The notes under the pieces are model-generated. The model worked only from the letters and a program-made list of their open reading frames with translations. It was not told where the DNA came from and did not search any database. Of a stretch of DNA of 64,000 nt, positions 11,395 to 22,260 are shown piece after piece. Where the stretch lies: positions 398,501 to 462,500 of the forward strand of contig JASPKZ010002337.1 of the NCBI GenBank assembly GCA_030220185.1. The letters are read 5' to 3'. The number at the start of each line of letters is the position of its first letter. The first letter of the stretch is position 1. This DNA comes from Diploptera punctata (Eukaryota; Arthropoda; Insecta; Blattodea; Blaberidae). The translations under genes were made by a program, and so were the position numbers.

Positions 11395-12010
11395 AATTGT
11401 AACTAACTAACTAACTCACTGGCTCTATGGAACCCGTAGTTTTATGACCACTCGGACTTAATTTCTCCATGCATCCCTATTCTGAGCTAATGTTACCCCT
11501 GTATAATCTACTTCCCTCTCAAATCATAATCAGTATTATACTCCCACCTTATTCTTGGTCTACCAACTGGGTGTTTTCACATGCATTTTCTAAAAAAAGC
11601 TTCCATGTATCTCTTTCATTCCCCATTCGTGCCACATGTCCTGCCCATCACAGTCTACAAGACTTAACTATTTTTACTATATCCGGTTTCTTGTAAACAC
11701 CATGTAGCTCACAGTTACGAAGTCTTCTCCATTCACCTGTCTGTTCATCTCTGTTTGGTCCAAATTGTTTCCTAAGAACTTTATTCTCAAATACTCATAA
11801 TATCCTTTCCTCCTTTGAAGTACAAGTTCATGCTTCGTATCGATATAACATAACTGATAGATTAAGAGTTTTGTATATTTTCGGTTTACTTTTTTGAAAT
11901 CAGTTGTTACGACAAGAGTCCCTGTAATGCACAATAGCTTAAATTTCCAGAAATTAGCCTACGTTTAATTTTTTTTTGCACCTCTTTCCTATTTGTAATT
12001 ATTGTTCTCA
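11395..12010 (-). pseudogene. RTE-A LINE, 3' fragment
   Basis: This is the reverse complement of the 3' third of the RTE-A copy at 25301-27115, starting from its GTTAGTTAGTTA tail. It carries the words for GRPR..W and the final arginine-rich helix with many substitutions. It is 5'-truncated. Confidence 0.8.
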
Positions 12011-13100
12011 TTTATTACTAGCATGGTATATAATTGTGGCCCTACAGGAATATTAAATATTTTAAATATATTTTCTCCAATGTTTTCTTTTTTCATTTTC
12101 CAGGCATAATTTTAATCCTTATACCTGGAAAAATAAAGAATATCGGGGAAGATAAAATTTTCAATATACCTTCAGGACCCTATCAACCTATCTTGCTAGT
12201 AATAAAAACACTTTTATAAGCGCACACAATGTTTTTGCTAGATTAAAAACTGCGGCATAATAATTTTAGGAAGATTCGCTTCTTGTATCTTACATTATTC
12301 TGGTCACGTATAAAATGAAGTTAAACGATATCTCCTCGCGGCCCAATTCCTCTACAAGTAGAAACAGTGACCAGCAAAATACTCCTATAATCACTACCAA
12401 TGTAATTCTACCTACTCCAACAACATGTCCATTTTTATTCATGTATTAATACGTGAAGATACAACTTTGTACCCCGTTTTAAGCACATTGCGCGCACCGA
12501 GGAGTGTGATATTAGGTATAATTAAAGTTCATATAGAGAAGGAGTGCAGAAAAATAAAGTTTATTTATAATATGTGTTGCAAATAAATTTAATTAAACAA
12601 AATAAAATAAATTGTCTCTAAGGAAGTTGTGTGTATTACTCATGTATTTGTGTACTCATTCCTTTACGTTAATTAAAAGAGCATTGTTGCAAAAAAGAAA
12701 ATTGTGCAGCAGCAATGTGAATTGACTTACTCTCGCTTATTTATTATTAGTGGTTTATTATTAGTAATTTAAAAAGTGAGTATATTTTATTATTTAAATT
12801 TAAATTAAGCCCTGTCTAATCTTTGTTTCAGTAATTTCAATACATATTATTGTTTTTATATTTACATATTCACACCTACTTCCATTATGCTTCGACATAG
12901 AACATTGACGAGTCGGAGCGAGAGACACAGAAGGAGGAATATATATTCCTGTACACATAATAATAGGCCAAATGCAAATTTAAATAGTGTAATTAGTATA
13001 CAAATATCAAATGAGGCGTTATTATTTTTTTTAATATAGCTTAGCCATACATATTTCCTATGGTTCGTATTTTTAAAATAAATGGAAAATCAATGCATAA
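12011..13100. other. No recognised feature
   Basis: This is AT-rich unique-looking sequence. I saw no credible exon, SINE box or repeat partner in the window. Confidence 0.5.
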
Positions 13101-13104
13101 TGAC

Positions 13105-13106
<2 letters not shown>

Positions 13107-13170
<64 letters not shown>
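13107..13170. repeat. (TAA)n microsatellite
   Basis: About 21 TAA units lie next to the 3' end of a - strand CR1-like LINE and probably seeded from its tail. Confidence 0.85.
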
Positions 13171-13173
<3 letters not shown>

Positions 13174-13360
13174 TATTTATTCTGGCAGAGTTAAGGCCAT
13201 AAGGCCCTCTCTTCCACTCAACCAGTACAAATACAAATAAATATTCGACAAATATAGATATACACTATACTAATTATAAACACTTAAAGATACAATAAAT
13301 GTAACAATGTAAATGTCATGTACAAACAACATTTTATAGGGTAATAACAATAATGATACG

Positions 13361-13444
<84 letters not shown>

Positions 13445-13780
13445 TAAATATGATACATTATACGGGAAACACCAATTAATATATATATATATATATATAT
13501 ATATCTTACACTGGATAATAATGAAGTCGAGTTTAGAGCAAATATAAATTTAGATTTCTTTTAAAAGATGCCAATGTCCGGCAGCCCCTTATTTCTTGTG
13601 GTAGGGAATTCCAGTTGCGAGAAGTGGAGATGGTATATGACATGGAGTGATGTGATGTCCTATGTTGCGGTATATTAAGTAAGAGATTATGTTGTGATCT
13701 TGTGTTTAAGTTATGGTTTGAGGATAGATACTGGAAACGGGATGACAAGCTTAAAATTTTTATGAATTGTGGTCGAATTT
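13171..13780 (-). pseudogene. CR1/Jockey-like LINE, C-terminus and 3' UTR
   Basis: The - strand reads SHHSMSYTISTSRNWNSLP, QEIRGCRTLASFKRNLNLYL: the usual end of CR1/L2/Jockey-like reverse transcriptases. The 3' UTR has a short hairpin GGCCTTATGGCC and the word GAGTGGAAGAGAGGGCC, found again at 53760-53825 (+) and 43735-43800 (-). A second (TAA)n run at 13363-13443 has expanded inside the UTR. Confidence 0.7.
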
Positions 13781-13794
13781 CGACCGCTAGGCGA

Positions 13795-14455
13795 CCGCTA
13801 GTATATATAAACGAATGTAGGCCTACGTCTTCTAAACCGTTCAACCGATCTTCGTAAAAATGTGTATATACAGGGTTTCAGATGCGGCGAATGTTTAGCC
13901 ATTGTCCATTATGTTCTAAAATAATTAGGTATAGGAGTTCACCTGAAGCGAAAATTTAAAAATCTCTCTAGCGGTTACATTCTTCGAAGTTTCGCAACGA
14001 AACTCAGTATATCCAGTTAAAATAAACCGAGCTAGCTATTTTGCGATAATAAGAGAAATTATACAATTAGAAGTGGAGGTTTATTTGAAATCCGAAATTA
14101 AGAAGTACCTAAAGACTGGACCGAATTTGATTAATTTTTTTGTTGTGTCTGATTGGGTCTCTAGATGGTTTATATTCACAAGGGTATCCGGTAGATGACG
14201 CTACGATCGGGTTATAGGAATGTTTTATGGCAAATCTGCAGTTATCTGCATTACCTACATATTCTGCGCAACCACAATGTGACGTCATAATGCACTATTC
14301 TTGAGCCACAACAGATGACAGTGAGGAGTTTTCTTGCGAACTTATTAATTAATGAATTTTGCAGCAAAAAGTAGCTTATATTTTTATCGTCCGGTCATGA
14401 CACAAGAATTGAACGTTCGGGTAAGACAACGTCTGCCTGGTCCGCTAGTCTATAA
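13795..14455 (-). repeat. 'CCCGGC' repeat, copy on - strand
   Basis: The words TCTAAACCGTTCAACCGATC and CAGGGTTTCAGATGC are the reverse complement of the 3' part of the copy at 17533-17930. TTTTCGCAACGAAACTC-like text is also shared. It is decayed and non-coding. Confidence 0.55.
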
Positions 14456-14894
14456 TAAAAAACACGCGCACACTTGTGTGTGTTTGTATGTGTTCAAATA
14501 TCACTATAGGACTTTTTGTGTTTGTGATTCCATGCTGGATGGATAGATGGCATTAATGTGGTCTATTTTCAATTAATAAGCACTGTACGTAGATGTATTC
14601 CTGTGTTGTGTACGGAGAGAAGGATGAGTGTATAGAACAGGTCTGTTAATATGTGCTAAGTAGACGTGAAAAGGCTTCTATCCAATCCTAGGTCCCACAG
14701 ATTTACAAGGTAAAACACTGCTACTCACTTGTCGGTTGTATTGTTTCATTGGGAGTACACCTGTATGCGGGTAGCAAGCGGACCGCCTTTTCACACCTAA
14801 TGACCTCTTATTAACATCCCTGGAAGGCCTATAGAGTGTATTTGTGTCGTGTAAAGTGTATTGTATGAGAGATAGCGTAAAAATGTTTGTGCTA

Positions 14895-14975
14895 GGAGCC
14901 TGGATAGCGTAACTGGTAGCGCATTAAAATATCAATTTAGAGGTCCTGGGTTCAAATCCTGATTCAGGCATTTGT
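14895..14975 (+). repeat. tRNA-like sequence (SINE head or tRNA pseudogene)
   Basis: It has a Pol III A box (TAGCGTAACTGGTAGCGC) and B box (GGTCCTGGGTTCAAATCC). GCCTGG..TCAGGC pair as a 6-bp acceptor stem, and TTAAA/TTTAG form an anticodon stem with loop ATATCAA. The T stem is poor, so I do not call a functional tRNA. A SINE-3 3' domain follows 80 bases downstream. Confidence 0.55.
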
Positions 14976-15051
14976 TTTTCATTGCATGCCATATTTGGCT
15001 ACATTGCTAAAGTCAATATTTAATTATAACATCGATATATATATATATATA

Positions 15052-15175
15052 TGGTCATCATCATCATCCTTATTACTATCCTTCACCGGTATGGAAAGCA
15101 ACGAGATGCTACCACACGAATAATGTTCTAGTAAAGCTGCAAAGCATAGCATGGAAATTGGAAATACTATGATTG
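15052..15175 (+). repeat. SINE-3 3' domain
   Basis: It shares CATCATCATCATCCTTAT, CCTTCACCGG and TAGTAAAGCTGCAAAGCAT with 31690-31830, where the same domain follows a complete tRNA-derived head. Confidence 0.65.
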
Positions 15176-15404
15176 CAATGAAGGCGAAACCCGGTGCCGG
15201 CAGACAGCTTACTCCTTTTTAAAAGCACCAAGGCGGACCCCCAGGCTTAACTTTCCCATCTGACGGACGGATCGCTATCAACAGTATGGCACGTTTTCTC
15301 AACATACGTACTGCGGAGTGGATTGCAATGTAATGCAGTCTATCGAATTTAAACGTAGAGCTAAACGTTTTAAAATACATTTTATTCTTCCTCTTCATCA
15401 TCCA

Positions 15405-15860
15405 ACCTAATTTTAGGCCTACAGCCCTGTTACAATCTCACTGATGAATTTTGTAACCAGCGTTTCCTTGGACGGCCCAGTGATCTATTCCATGCTGGAC
15501 CATAACGAATCATGGCCTTGGGAACTCTATCTGAACTCATTCGTCGCAAATGATTCGTCCAGTCGTTCTGGTATCTATGCATGTATTCAATGACCGCTTC
15601 TAAACGTAGTTCCTTCAAGATATCACCTTTGCGTTTCTGATCCCATTTGGTATATCCTGCTGTATATCTCACGAATCTCATTTCACAAGAAGTTGTCCTG
15701 CTCTCTTCTCCTTTCCTCAAAGTCCATGCCTCACTGCTGTAGCAAAGTGCAGGTCTTAATAAGGTTTTGTATAACCGTACATTGGTATCTCTCTGAGGTA
15801 GTAAAGGTTTCATTACTGAATTTATTATTCCCACAATTTATTAAAATTAATAATTTTATT
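15405..15860 (-). pseudogene. RTE-like LINE, C-terminal fragment
   Basis: The open - strand frame 15834-15430 reads LYKTLLRPALCYSSEAWTL, CEMRFVRYTAGYTKWDQKR, NDWTNHLRRM and SLGRPRKRW. These are the conserved post-RT motifs of RTE-like LINEs (YGSE-x-W, a basic helix, W-x-H-x-x-RM, GRPRKRW). It starts abruptly at the 5' side and has no RT catalytic block, so it is a truncated insertion. Confidence 0.8.
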
Positions 15861-16002
15861 TGCTATGTCTACTTCATCCAAATATTTTAATGTATATCCA
15901 AGGTAGGTAAATTAATTTAATCTTTCCAGTATTCTATTATACATATTCTATATAAATTTTATTCTAATTATGTTAGTCGATTACTAATGTTTTGGAAGTC
16001 AG

Positions 16003-16546
<544 letters not shown>

Positions 16547-16555
16547 GACAGAAGA

Positions 16556-16825
16556 ACAGTTAAGTCTCGTAGTCTGCGATGGGCAGGACATGTTGCGCGT
16601 ATGGGGAATGAAAGACATGCATGGAAGCTTATTGTAGGAAAGCCAGAGGGAAAACGCCCAGTTGGCAGACCAAGAATGTGGTGGGAGAATAATATTAACT
16701 ATGATTTGAGGGAAGTAGATTATACAGGGAATGATTGGAAATCATTAGCTCAGGATAGAGATGTATGGAGAGCTTATGTCCGCGCGGCCATAAACCTACG
16801 GGTTCGATAGTGCCAGTGAGTTAGT
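16556..16825 (+). pseudogene. RTE-A LINE, 3' end only
   Basis: It reads MGNERHAWKLIVGKPEGKRP, then VGRPRMWWENNINYDLREVD, and stops at the genuine end of the family protein (AAINLRVR). It is only the last 70 codons plus the 3' UTR GTGCCAGTGAGTTAGTA. The coding text is well preserved, suggesting a recent 5'-truncated insertion. Confidence 0.85.
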
Positions 16826-16839
16826 AAGAAAGATAGATA

Positions 16840-17525
16840 GATATGCTTATCGATTGGCAATGTTTTGGAATGTACCAAAAATGTATAATTATAAGAAAGC
16901 TTTTTACACTCACTCTATGTTGTTTCTTGTAGTCTTTTTTCTGAATTACTTATTATGACTTAATCACATTGATTGTTTTTTTCTTAATTATTGCTTTTGA
17001 ATATCGTTCCATTTACTTTAAAATTCTTAACGTTTGAAACCTGGACGATAGGTACATATGAGTGCATTTTTATAAGTAGCTTCTCGATGTTTTAATTTCG
17101 TATTTTAATAGAGGTTTTTAATTAGTGAAAAATTATCCTTGGAATTGAGGTCACATCTCAGTTAAACATATTTTTTCTGACAATTATTCTCTGTCTCTTG
17201 AATGAATGTCACATTGAACCTGAGCTTTTATACTTCTCCACCTTTTATACACTGGAAAAAAAAGAGCAAATGTATAATAATGCAAATTCAATGTTACATT
17301 TTCTTTGTAATTTCTCTGGTGCTGTATATGATTTCATTGTATCGTCATCCTCTATGATTTTAAATACGAACAGTTGAGTCTCAGTTTTATGAATTATTTA
17401 ATGACTTTTCTTTCACTGGCTTTAATTCATTTATGAACCTCTCTTCTTTAATATTCGATTATTTCGCTGCTTCATTTAAAAAACGAATGAAGGTAGTAAT
17501 TCATGGGAATCTGCTATATTATTTT
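16840..17525. other. No recognised feature
   Basis: AT-rich sequence with no supported gene or matching repeat. Confidence 0.5.
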
Positions 17526-17532
17526 GTTATAA

Positions 17533-17930
17533 ACTAGCGTTGCTTCGCCTAAATAAATTAAATATTAAGGGTTAATTAATTATATGATTTACATTGCGAC
17601 GAACCAAACATGGCGGTTGATAGAGTAAATGTTTTAATTCAAATTTCAGGTAAATCTCTATTTCTGAAGGTCGGATATCGCTGATTTTTAGATAATACAT
17701 ACCTCAGTTTAATTTAATAGGATATTCCGAGTTTTGTTGTGAAACATAAAAAATTACAATCGCTAGAGCGATTTTTAAATTTTCGTTTCAGGTGAACTCC
17801 TACATCTAATGATTTTATAAGATAATAGAAAACAGCTAAACACTCACTGCATCTGAAACCCTGTATATACAAATTTTCTCGAAGATCGGGTGAACGGTTT
17901 AGAAGTCTATAAATGACATACATTCATATT
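17533..17930 (+). repeat. 'CCCGGC' repeat, copy
   Basis: It opens with CTAGCGTTGCTTCGCC and CGAACCAAACATGGCGG and closes with CTCGAAGATCGGGTGAACGG. The middle has AGCGATTTTTAAATTTTCGT, shared with 51300 and 43450. Confidence 0.65.
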
Positions 17931-17943
17931 TGTAAGTCCACAG

Positions 17944-18255
17944 CTGTAGTCTCGAAGTAGCGTGCTTCCTTGTCATGCAGAGAGCCCGGGTTCGATCCCG
18001 GTCGGGATAGTATCCTGGGTGAGGTTTTTTCGGGTTTTTTCCTCACTTGTAAGCCGAATATCAGGAAACTTTAGGGCCCAAACGGTCCCCGAACTTCATC
18101 TGGCCATCATTATCGTAATCAACATAGGCTATTAAGTTTAGGATTAAGGTCTCTCCTGGCGCAAAATTACCATCATCATCACACACCATCTATCATCGGG
18201 GTAGTGTAACTCCGCCTTCCAGGCGTTCCAATCTCAGAACGGGGTTACAATACAG
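17944..18255 (+). repeat. SINE-3, copy 1
   Basis: Head: A box GTCTCGAAGTAGCGTGCTT and B box CCCGGGTTCGATCCCGG, a tRNA-derived Pol III promoter. Body: GGTGAGGTTTTTTCGGG, CCTCACTTGTAAG and GGCCCAAACGGTCCCCGAA. The 3' part differs from the copy at 31544 and resembles 56440-56590. Confidence 0.8.
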
Positions 18256-18297
18256 GAGAGAATACCAGAATATCAAAATGACAATATGATGACACTA

Positions 18298-18300
<3 letters not shown>

Positions 18301-18336
<36 letters not shown>
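18301..18336. repeat. (TA)n microsatellite
   Basis: A pure TA run adjoining the 3' end of a - strand SINE-1. Confidence 0.85.
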
Positions 18337-18340
<4 letters not shown>

Positions 18341-18655
18341 TCCTCGCGCGACAGGACTAGAAGGTCCTTAGCCATCCAGCCGCTGCTGACCTCACATCCA
18401 CAAATGTCAATCACAGAGGTAGATGATCATCAGCCAATGCACGGATGACATGTGGTCAGCATGTCGAGTCCCCAGCCGTTATAGCTGATTTTCTCAATCT
18501 GGAGCCGCTACTTATTGTAGCTACCCAAATGCCTCACGATGATGGGTGGGCACCGGTCCCATACTGGCCGAAATACCATGATAAAATTTCTTCCCCCATG
18601 GAGACTCGAAATAGCGCAAGTCCCGTAGCTCTGCGTCAAGGTTTCCTGCCTTAAG
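18337..18655 (-). repeat. SINE-1, head truncated
   Basis: It matches 37174-37526 over the body (AGCCGTTATAGCTG, GGAGCCGCTACTTATTGTAG). The tRNA head stops after GCCTTAA and lacks the A-box end GCTCGGCTACGGCGCGGG, so it is 5'-truncated. Confidence 0.8.
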
Positions 18656-18774
18656 AACAAAGAAAATAATTCTTAGTTTTTAAAATTCCTGCTTTAAAAA
18701 TTGGATTTCCGAATAAGCTGAAGCTAGATTATAAAAACAACTTAGAGGCCTAGAAAAAATATATTAAATACAAT

Positions 18775-19330
18775 AATCTTCTTCTTCACTTCACATGATA
18801 GGTAAACTGCCTGTTCCGACTCACAGTTATTCTGTCCATCTTTTCACTGACCTTCCTACATTCCTTGTTCCTCTTGGCTTGTAGTTAAATGCTGCTTTTG
18901 GTAATCATGTTACATTCATTCTATCTGTATTTCTAATCCATTTATCTCTATATTATTTTATTTTGCCATTCAATGGATATACGTATAACTAACTCTGTTC
19001 TTATATCTCCATTCTTTATCTGATCCAATCTTGTGCAGCCTTTTGTTCTCTAAGGAAGTTCTTTCTACGCTTTGTATTCTACTTTGTAATTTTTTGGTCA
19101 TTACCCAAGTTTCATTCCCATAAATTAATGCAGAAACTACCAATGTTTTATAAAACATCAATCTAGTGTCTCTTCTTGTTTTGTTTTGGTAATGTTTTAT
19201 GTATAGTTCCGCATAATCTGAAATTTCGACAGTTTCATATTTATGTCTCTCTCAGTTTTTCTGATTAAAGTAAAATTTAAATCCAAACAATTAAGATTTT
19301 TCTTTCCTAAAGAATCTATCGATCTCCACT
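18775..19330 (-). pseudogene. RTE-like LINE, C-terminal fragment
   Basis: The - strand reads FYKTLVVSALIYGNETWVMT then RIQSVERTSLENKRLHKIGS, the YG-x-E-x-W motif and following helix of RTE-like elements. Other frames supply the remaining C-terminal words. It is heavily decayed. Confidence 0.65.
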
Positions 19331-19791
19331 GGATTTGAATTGTCGGCCCTCGAGAACAAAAGCCCTGAAAATAACCCCTAGACCATCGAAGCTGGATTTA
19401 ACAAGGAAATACGGAATACTTTAAACATGAGATAAGAAAAATATTTTGAAGTTCCAACCGCACACCAAGAGCATGCACCAACAGCCGCGAAGCGGTTTAT
19501 ACTATGGAATCACGGGAAACAGCCAATATACACACGATATTTAACGAACCTAGAAGCTAACCTAATGCAATGTAAGTACTCTAACCTGTGAAAGATCAAC
19601 CTAAAAGCTAACCTAACGCAATTTAAAAATTGTAACGTGTGAAGCAATCCAGACTGATTTTATTTCAGGTAAGTTCATTAGTAGAGACTCTACATTGGTT
19701 ACATTGGATCACAGAATATTCCTTGAAATCAATATGGTTGCCACTTCTTCATATAGTTTAATATCGTGAAAAAAAACATTAAAATAATCGT

Positions 19792-20080
19792 AGGCTTTCA
19801 CGGCCGGCGTCTTGATCCATATTTGGTTCGTCTTCCGGGCTTATAGGCCGTGGTCTGGTTGTCTTCTTACTCGACGTTTCGTCTACTGCTGCGGTAGACA
19901 TCATCAGGAGATACTGCGTGTTCTCTGTGAACTCCTCAACAGTCTGCAGCCGACTGTTGAGGAGTTCACAGAGAGCACGCAGTATCTCCTGATGATGTCT
20001 ACCGCAGCAGCAGACGAAACGTCGAGTAAGAAGACAACCAGACCACGGCCTATAAGCCCGGAAGACGAACCAAATATGGA
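19792..20080. mobile_element. Palindromic Penelope-type insertion
   Basis: Two 130-base arms (19815-19944 and 19952-20081) are inverted copies with two mismatches, separated by 7 bases (TGCAGCC). Another 23 bases (19792-19814) lie outside the left arm. A 13-14 base target-site duplication flanks it. Each arm, read outwards, has CTGATGA and GAAAC words like those near the 3' ends of Penelope-like elements. The open frame running through it (ending ISPEDEPNMD) is a by-product, not a gene. Assignment to Penelope is inference from the motif and the sibling palindrome at 38150. Confidence 0.75.
19989..20020 (+). ncRNA. Hammerhead-ribozyme-like core
   Basis: CTGATGA (19989-19995) is followed by GTCT (19997-20000), a loop, AGAC (20012-20015) and GAAA (20016-20019). 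This is the conserved order of a hammerhead core with stem II. An equivalent core lies on the - strand in the left arm (about 19876-19907). I do not see convincing stems I and III, so catalysis is unproven. Confidence 0.5.
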
Positions 20081-20557
20081 TTAAAATAATCGTTAGAAAA
20101 CATATAAAAATTATTGCAAATGCTGGGAAGTTATTTTAGAAATGAAATCCTAAGAATGAAATTTCAAAGCAGTTTATGAAGTAATTTTAAGTGACATGTC
20201 ACATGTTGTAAAGGTTAGCCGTAATGGTCACAATACATATTAATACTTGATTATAATTTCATTTCTCTCCAACAAAGAAAGAAATTGTTCCATTTATGAG
20301 AATCTAGATGGAAGTGTTGGTAAGAAAAACTGAAGATGCCTTTGGTAAAAATTTTTCACTCTTTCGTGCTCATATTTGAATTGCAATGGTGCTATTATAG
20401 GGGATTTGATCTTATTACCGCTTAAGGTCATATACTTTTCATCCCCACAACAATTTGGAGGGATACACAGGATTTATGTGACATGAATAAATATATTTTG
20501 ACGCTCTAAAAGATCTATTGATCCTGGGAATATTTAAAACCGCGAACCTCAGTAGAG

Positions 20558-20595
20558 AAGCCAAGAATGAGATGGGAGAATAACATTAGCCATTA
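20558..20595 (+). pseudogene. RTE-A fragment, left part of an interrupted copy
   Basis: AAGCCAAGAATGAGATGGGA and GAATAACATTA correspond to the RPRMRWENNI codons of RTE-A. The copy continues at 21524 after a transposon insertion. Confidence 0.75.
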
Positions 20596-21523
20596 GAGGA
20601 AATTCGGGTAATGTGGACCCTTCAGTTTGAGTGCACCCTGTTTATATATTTTTTAATTGGTTCTGCCCTGGAACAGAAAATATTTTAATTTCTTCCCCTC
20701 TTCACTTTGACGTATTGAAGGCCAGTTTATTTTATTATTTGTGCGAAGAAGTGTTTATTTGTGAAAATAACCACTTTAAAAGTTTTTCAAGCTAAGAATT
20801 AATTCTTAATTTATGATATTAAATATTAAAAATGATGAAAACACTCCTAAATATATTATATTATGTAGATGCTCTTTTAATATACTGACATGTGTGCTTT
20901 GATATTATGTGACATAATAGCTGTATAAAATAATTGAACATAACCAAGGAATTCGATTAATGTTGACCCTCCGCGTGACGGTTAAAGTTGACCTGGGTCC
21001 ACTTTACACGAAAGCGTATATTTTATCAATAAGAGTGCTATATGTAAAAGCCATACACTAATTAATTTTATTTAATATATTTGTAATTTTACCTAAACTC
21101 AAAGACCATCGCTGTCTGCAGATGAATGACGTGTGAATGTTATAATCAACGATAATTTTTAAAACATTAAATAAATATCAACGCTTTTGATTACGATTAG
21201 CCATAAATACTATCATATATATATATATATATATATATATAATCTCTATAAATTAATAGAGTAAATAAACTTAAAATAGTATAAAGGGTAGGCTGGAGTC
21301 AGGAGTCCACTTCACCGGAATATGGAGGTTAAAATGGACCTTTCTTGTATGTAACGATGTTTATCAATTATGAAGATGTTCAATATTTGATTAAAATAGC
21401 AATGTTATTTCATAGTTACAACACTAATGATAATCACTGTAATTAAACAAAAATCAAACCCCTTAATTAAAAGAAGAAAGATCAACAAATTCAAAATAGG
21501 GGTCCAATTACCCGAAGTTCCTC
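20596..21523. mobile_element. TA-flanked DNA transposon, non-autonomous
   Basis: Terminal inverted repeats GAGGAAATTCGGGTAATGTG (left) and GAGGAACTTCGGGTAATTGG (right, reverse strand) bound 928 bases, with TA at 20594-20595 and 21524-21525. The host RTE-A copy resumes exactly after the right TA. The interior is AT-rich and contains a (TA)n near 21215-21240 but no transposase. TA duplication fits a Tc1/mariner/pogo-type element moved in trans. Confidence 0.8.
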
Positions 21524-21615
21524 TATTTGAGATAGGTGAATTATGCAGGGAAAGTTTGGACATGGGTGTATATGGAGAGCATTATGTCTGCGTGGCTGTC
21601 CAGTTAATTAGTTAT
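21524..21615 (+). pseudogene. RTE-A fragment, right part of the interrupted copy
   Basis: TATTTGAGATAGGTGAATTA and GTATATGGAGAGCATTATGT correspond to the YDLREVD..VWRAYV region of RTE-A. Confidence 0.75.
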
Positions 21616-21619
21616 TAAA

Positions 21620-21989
21620 ATTTAATGGACATGTCAGGTTATGAATGTTTGATTATAGGCCTACATTTTTTTTAAAAATCAGTTACTTTCTTTAAAATTT
21701 CAATTCAAGCATTGCACAACGCTGGATTTCAAAAGCACCAATGAAAAATGTATATAAAGTTTCCAATACACTGACGAAATGTATTTCCCCTCTTGCATGT
21801 ATGTGATTTCCTATTGACTATCTACTATTTACTCGGTGCGCGCGTGGAGTGAAAAGCTGCAAATAGCCTTCCACCGTGTTGAGCAAGTGTAATCAAAGGC
21901 TTTATACATAACTTTGTTATAAATTCGTGCGTATGCTGTAATGGACTTAGCTTATCTCTCTCAAGGTCAAATGAAGGTTAAAAGGAAAG
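21620..21989. other. No recognised feature
   Basis: No gene or shared repeat seen. Confidence 0.5.
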
Positions 21990-22260
21990 AACCAGGCAGG
22001 CCTGTTTTTTTCCTCTTTTTTCTTTATTCTTCTTCTTCCTTCCAAGTATTAGACCAAGGCCTGTTACGATCCTACAGGAAATTTTCCCTCCAGTGTTTCA
22101 TAGGACGGCCCAGAGACCTTCGTCCTCTAGGTATATAATTATAAACAGCTTTGGGGATCCGATTTGAACTCATTCTTTCAAGATGGTGTTTCCAATTTAG
22201 TTGGTACTTTTGATCCTTCCGGGAAATTCTCGTATAAGACTTGAAAGCATAGTAATAGTC
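21990..22260 (-). pseudogene. RTE-like LINE, 3' fragment
   Basis: On the - strand the region has the pattern of the RTE C-terminus (an NEFKSDPQS-like segment, then YETLEGKF), with GGACGGCCCAGAGACCTTCG on + encoding a decayed GRP motif. No intact frame is left. Confidence 0.5.

Larger units (their letters stand above)
19440..20225 (+). repeat. Repeat K, copy 1, interrupted
   Basis: It shares GAAGCGGTTTATAC-like text, CACGATATTTAACGAACCTA, AGCTAACCTAA and the 3' block AATTTGACAGGAGTTTATGA-like text with 57040-57560. A 289-base palindromic insertion (19792-20080) splits it, and the flanking word ATTAAAATAATCGT is duplicated at 19778-19791 and 20080-20093. Confidence 0.75.

Noticed and set aside
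14352..14546. 64-codon + strand frame
   Set aside because: It overlaps a decayed dispersed repeat and has no family signature.
16601..16810. 69-codon intact frame (MGNERHAWK..) as a small host gene
   Set aside because: It is identical in type to the C-terminus of RTE-A, present in many copies and followed by the element tail.
19812..20084. 90-codon open frame ending ISPEDEPNMD
   Set aside because: It runs straight across both arms of the palindrome and has no start or splice context; the frame is a consequence of the repeat.
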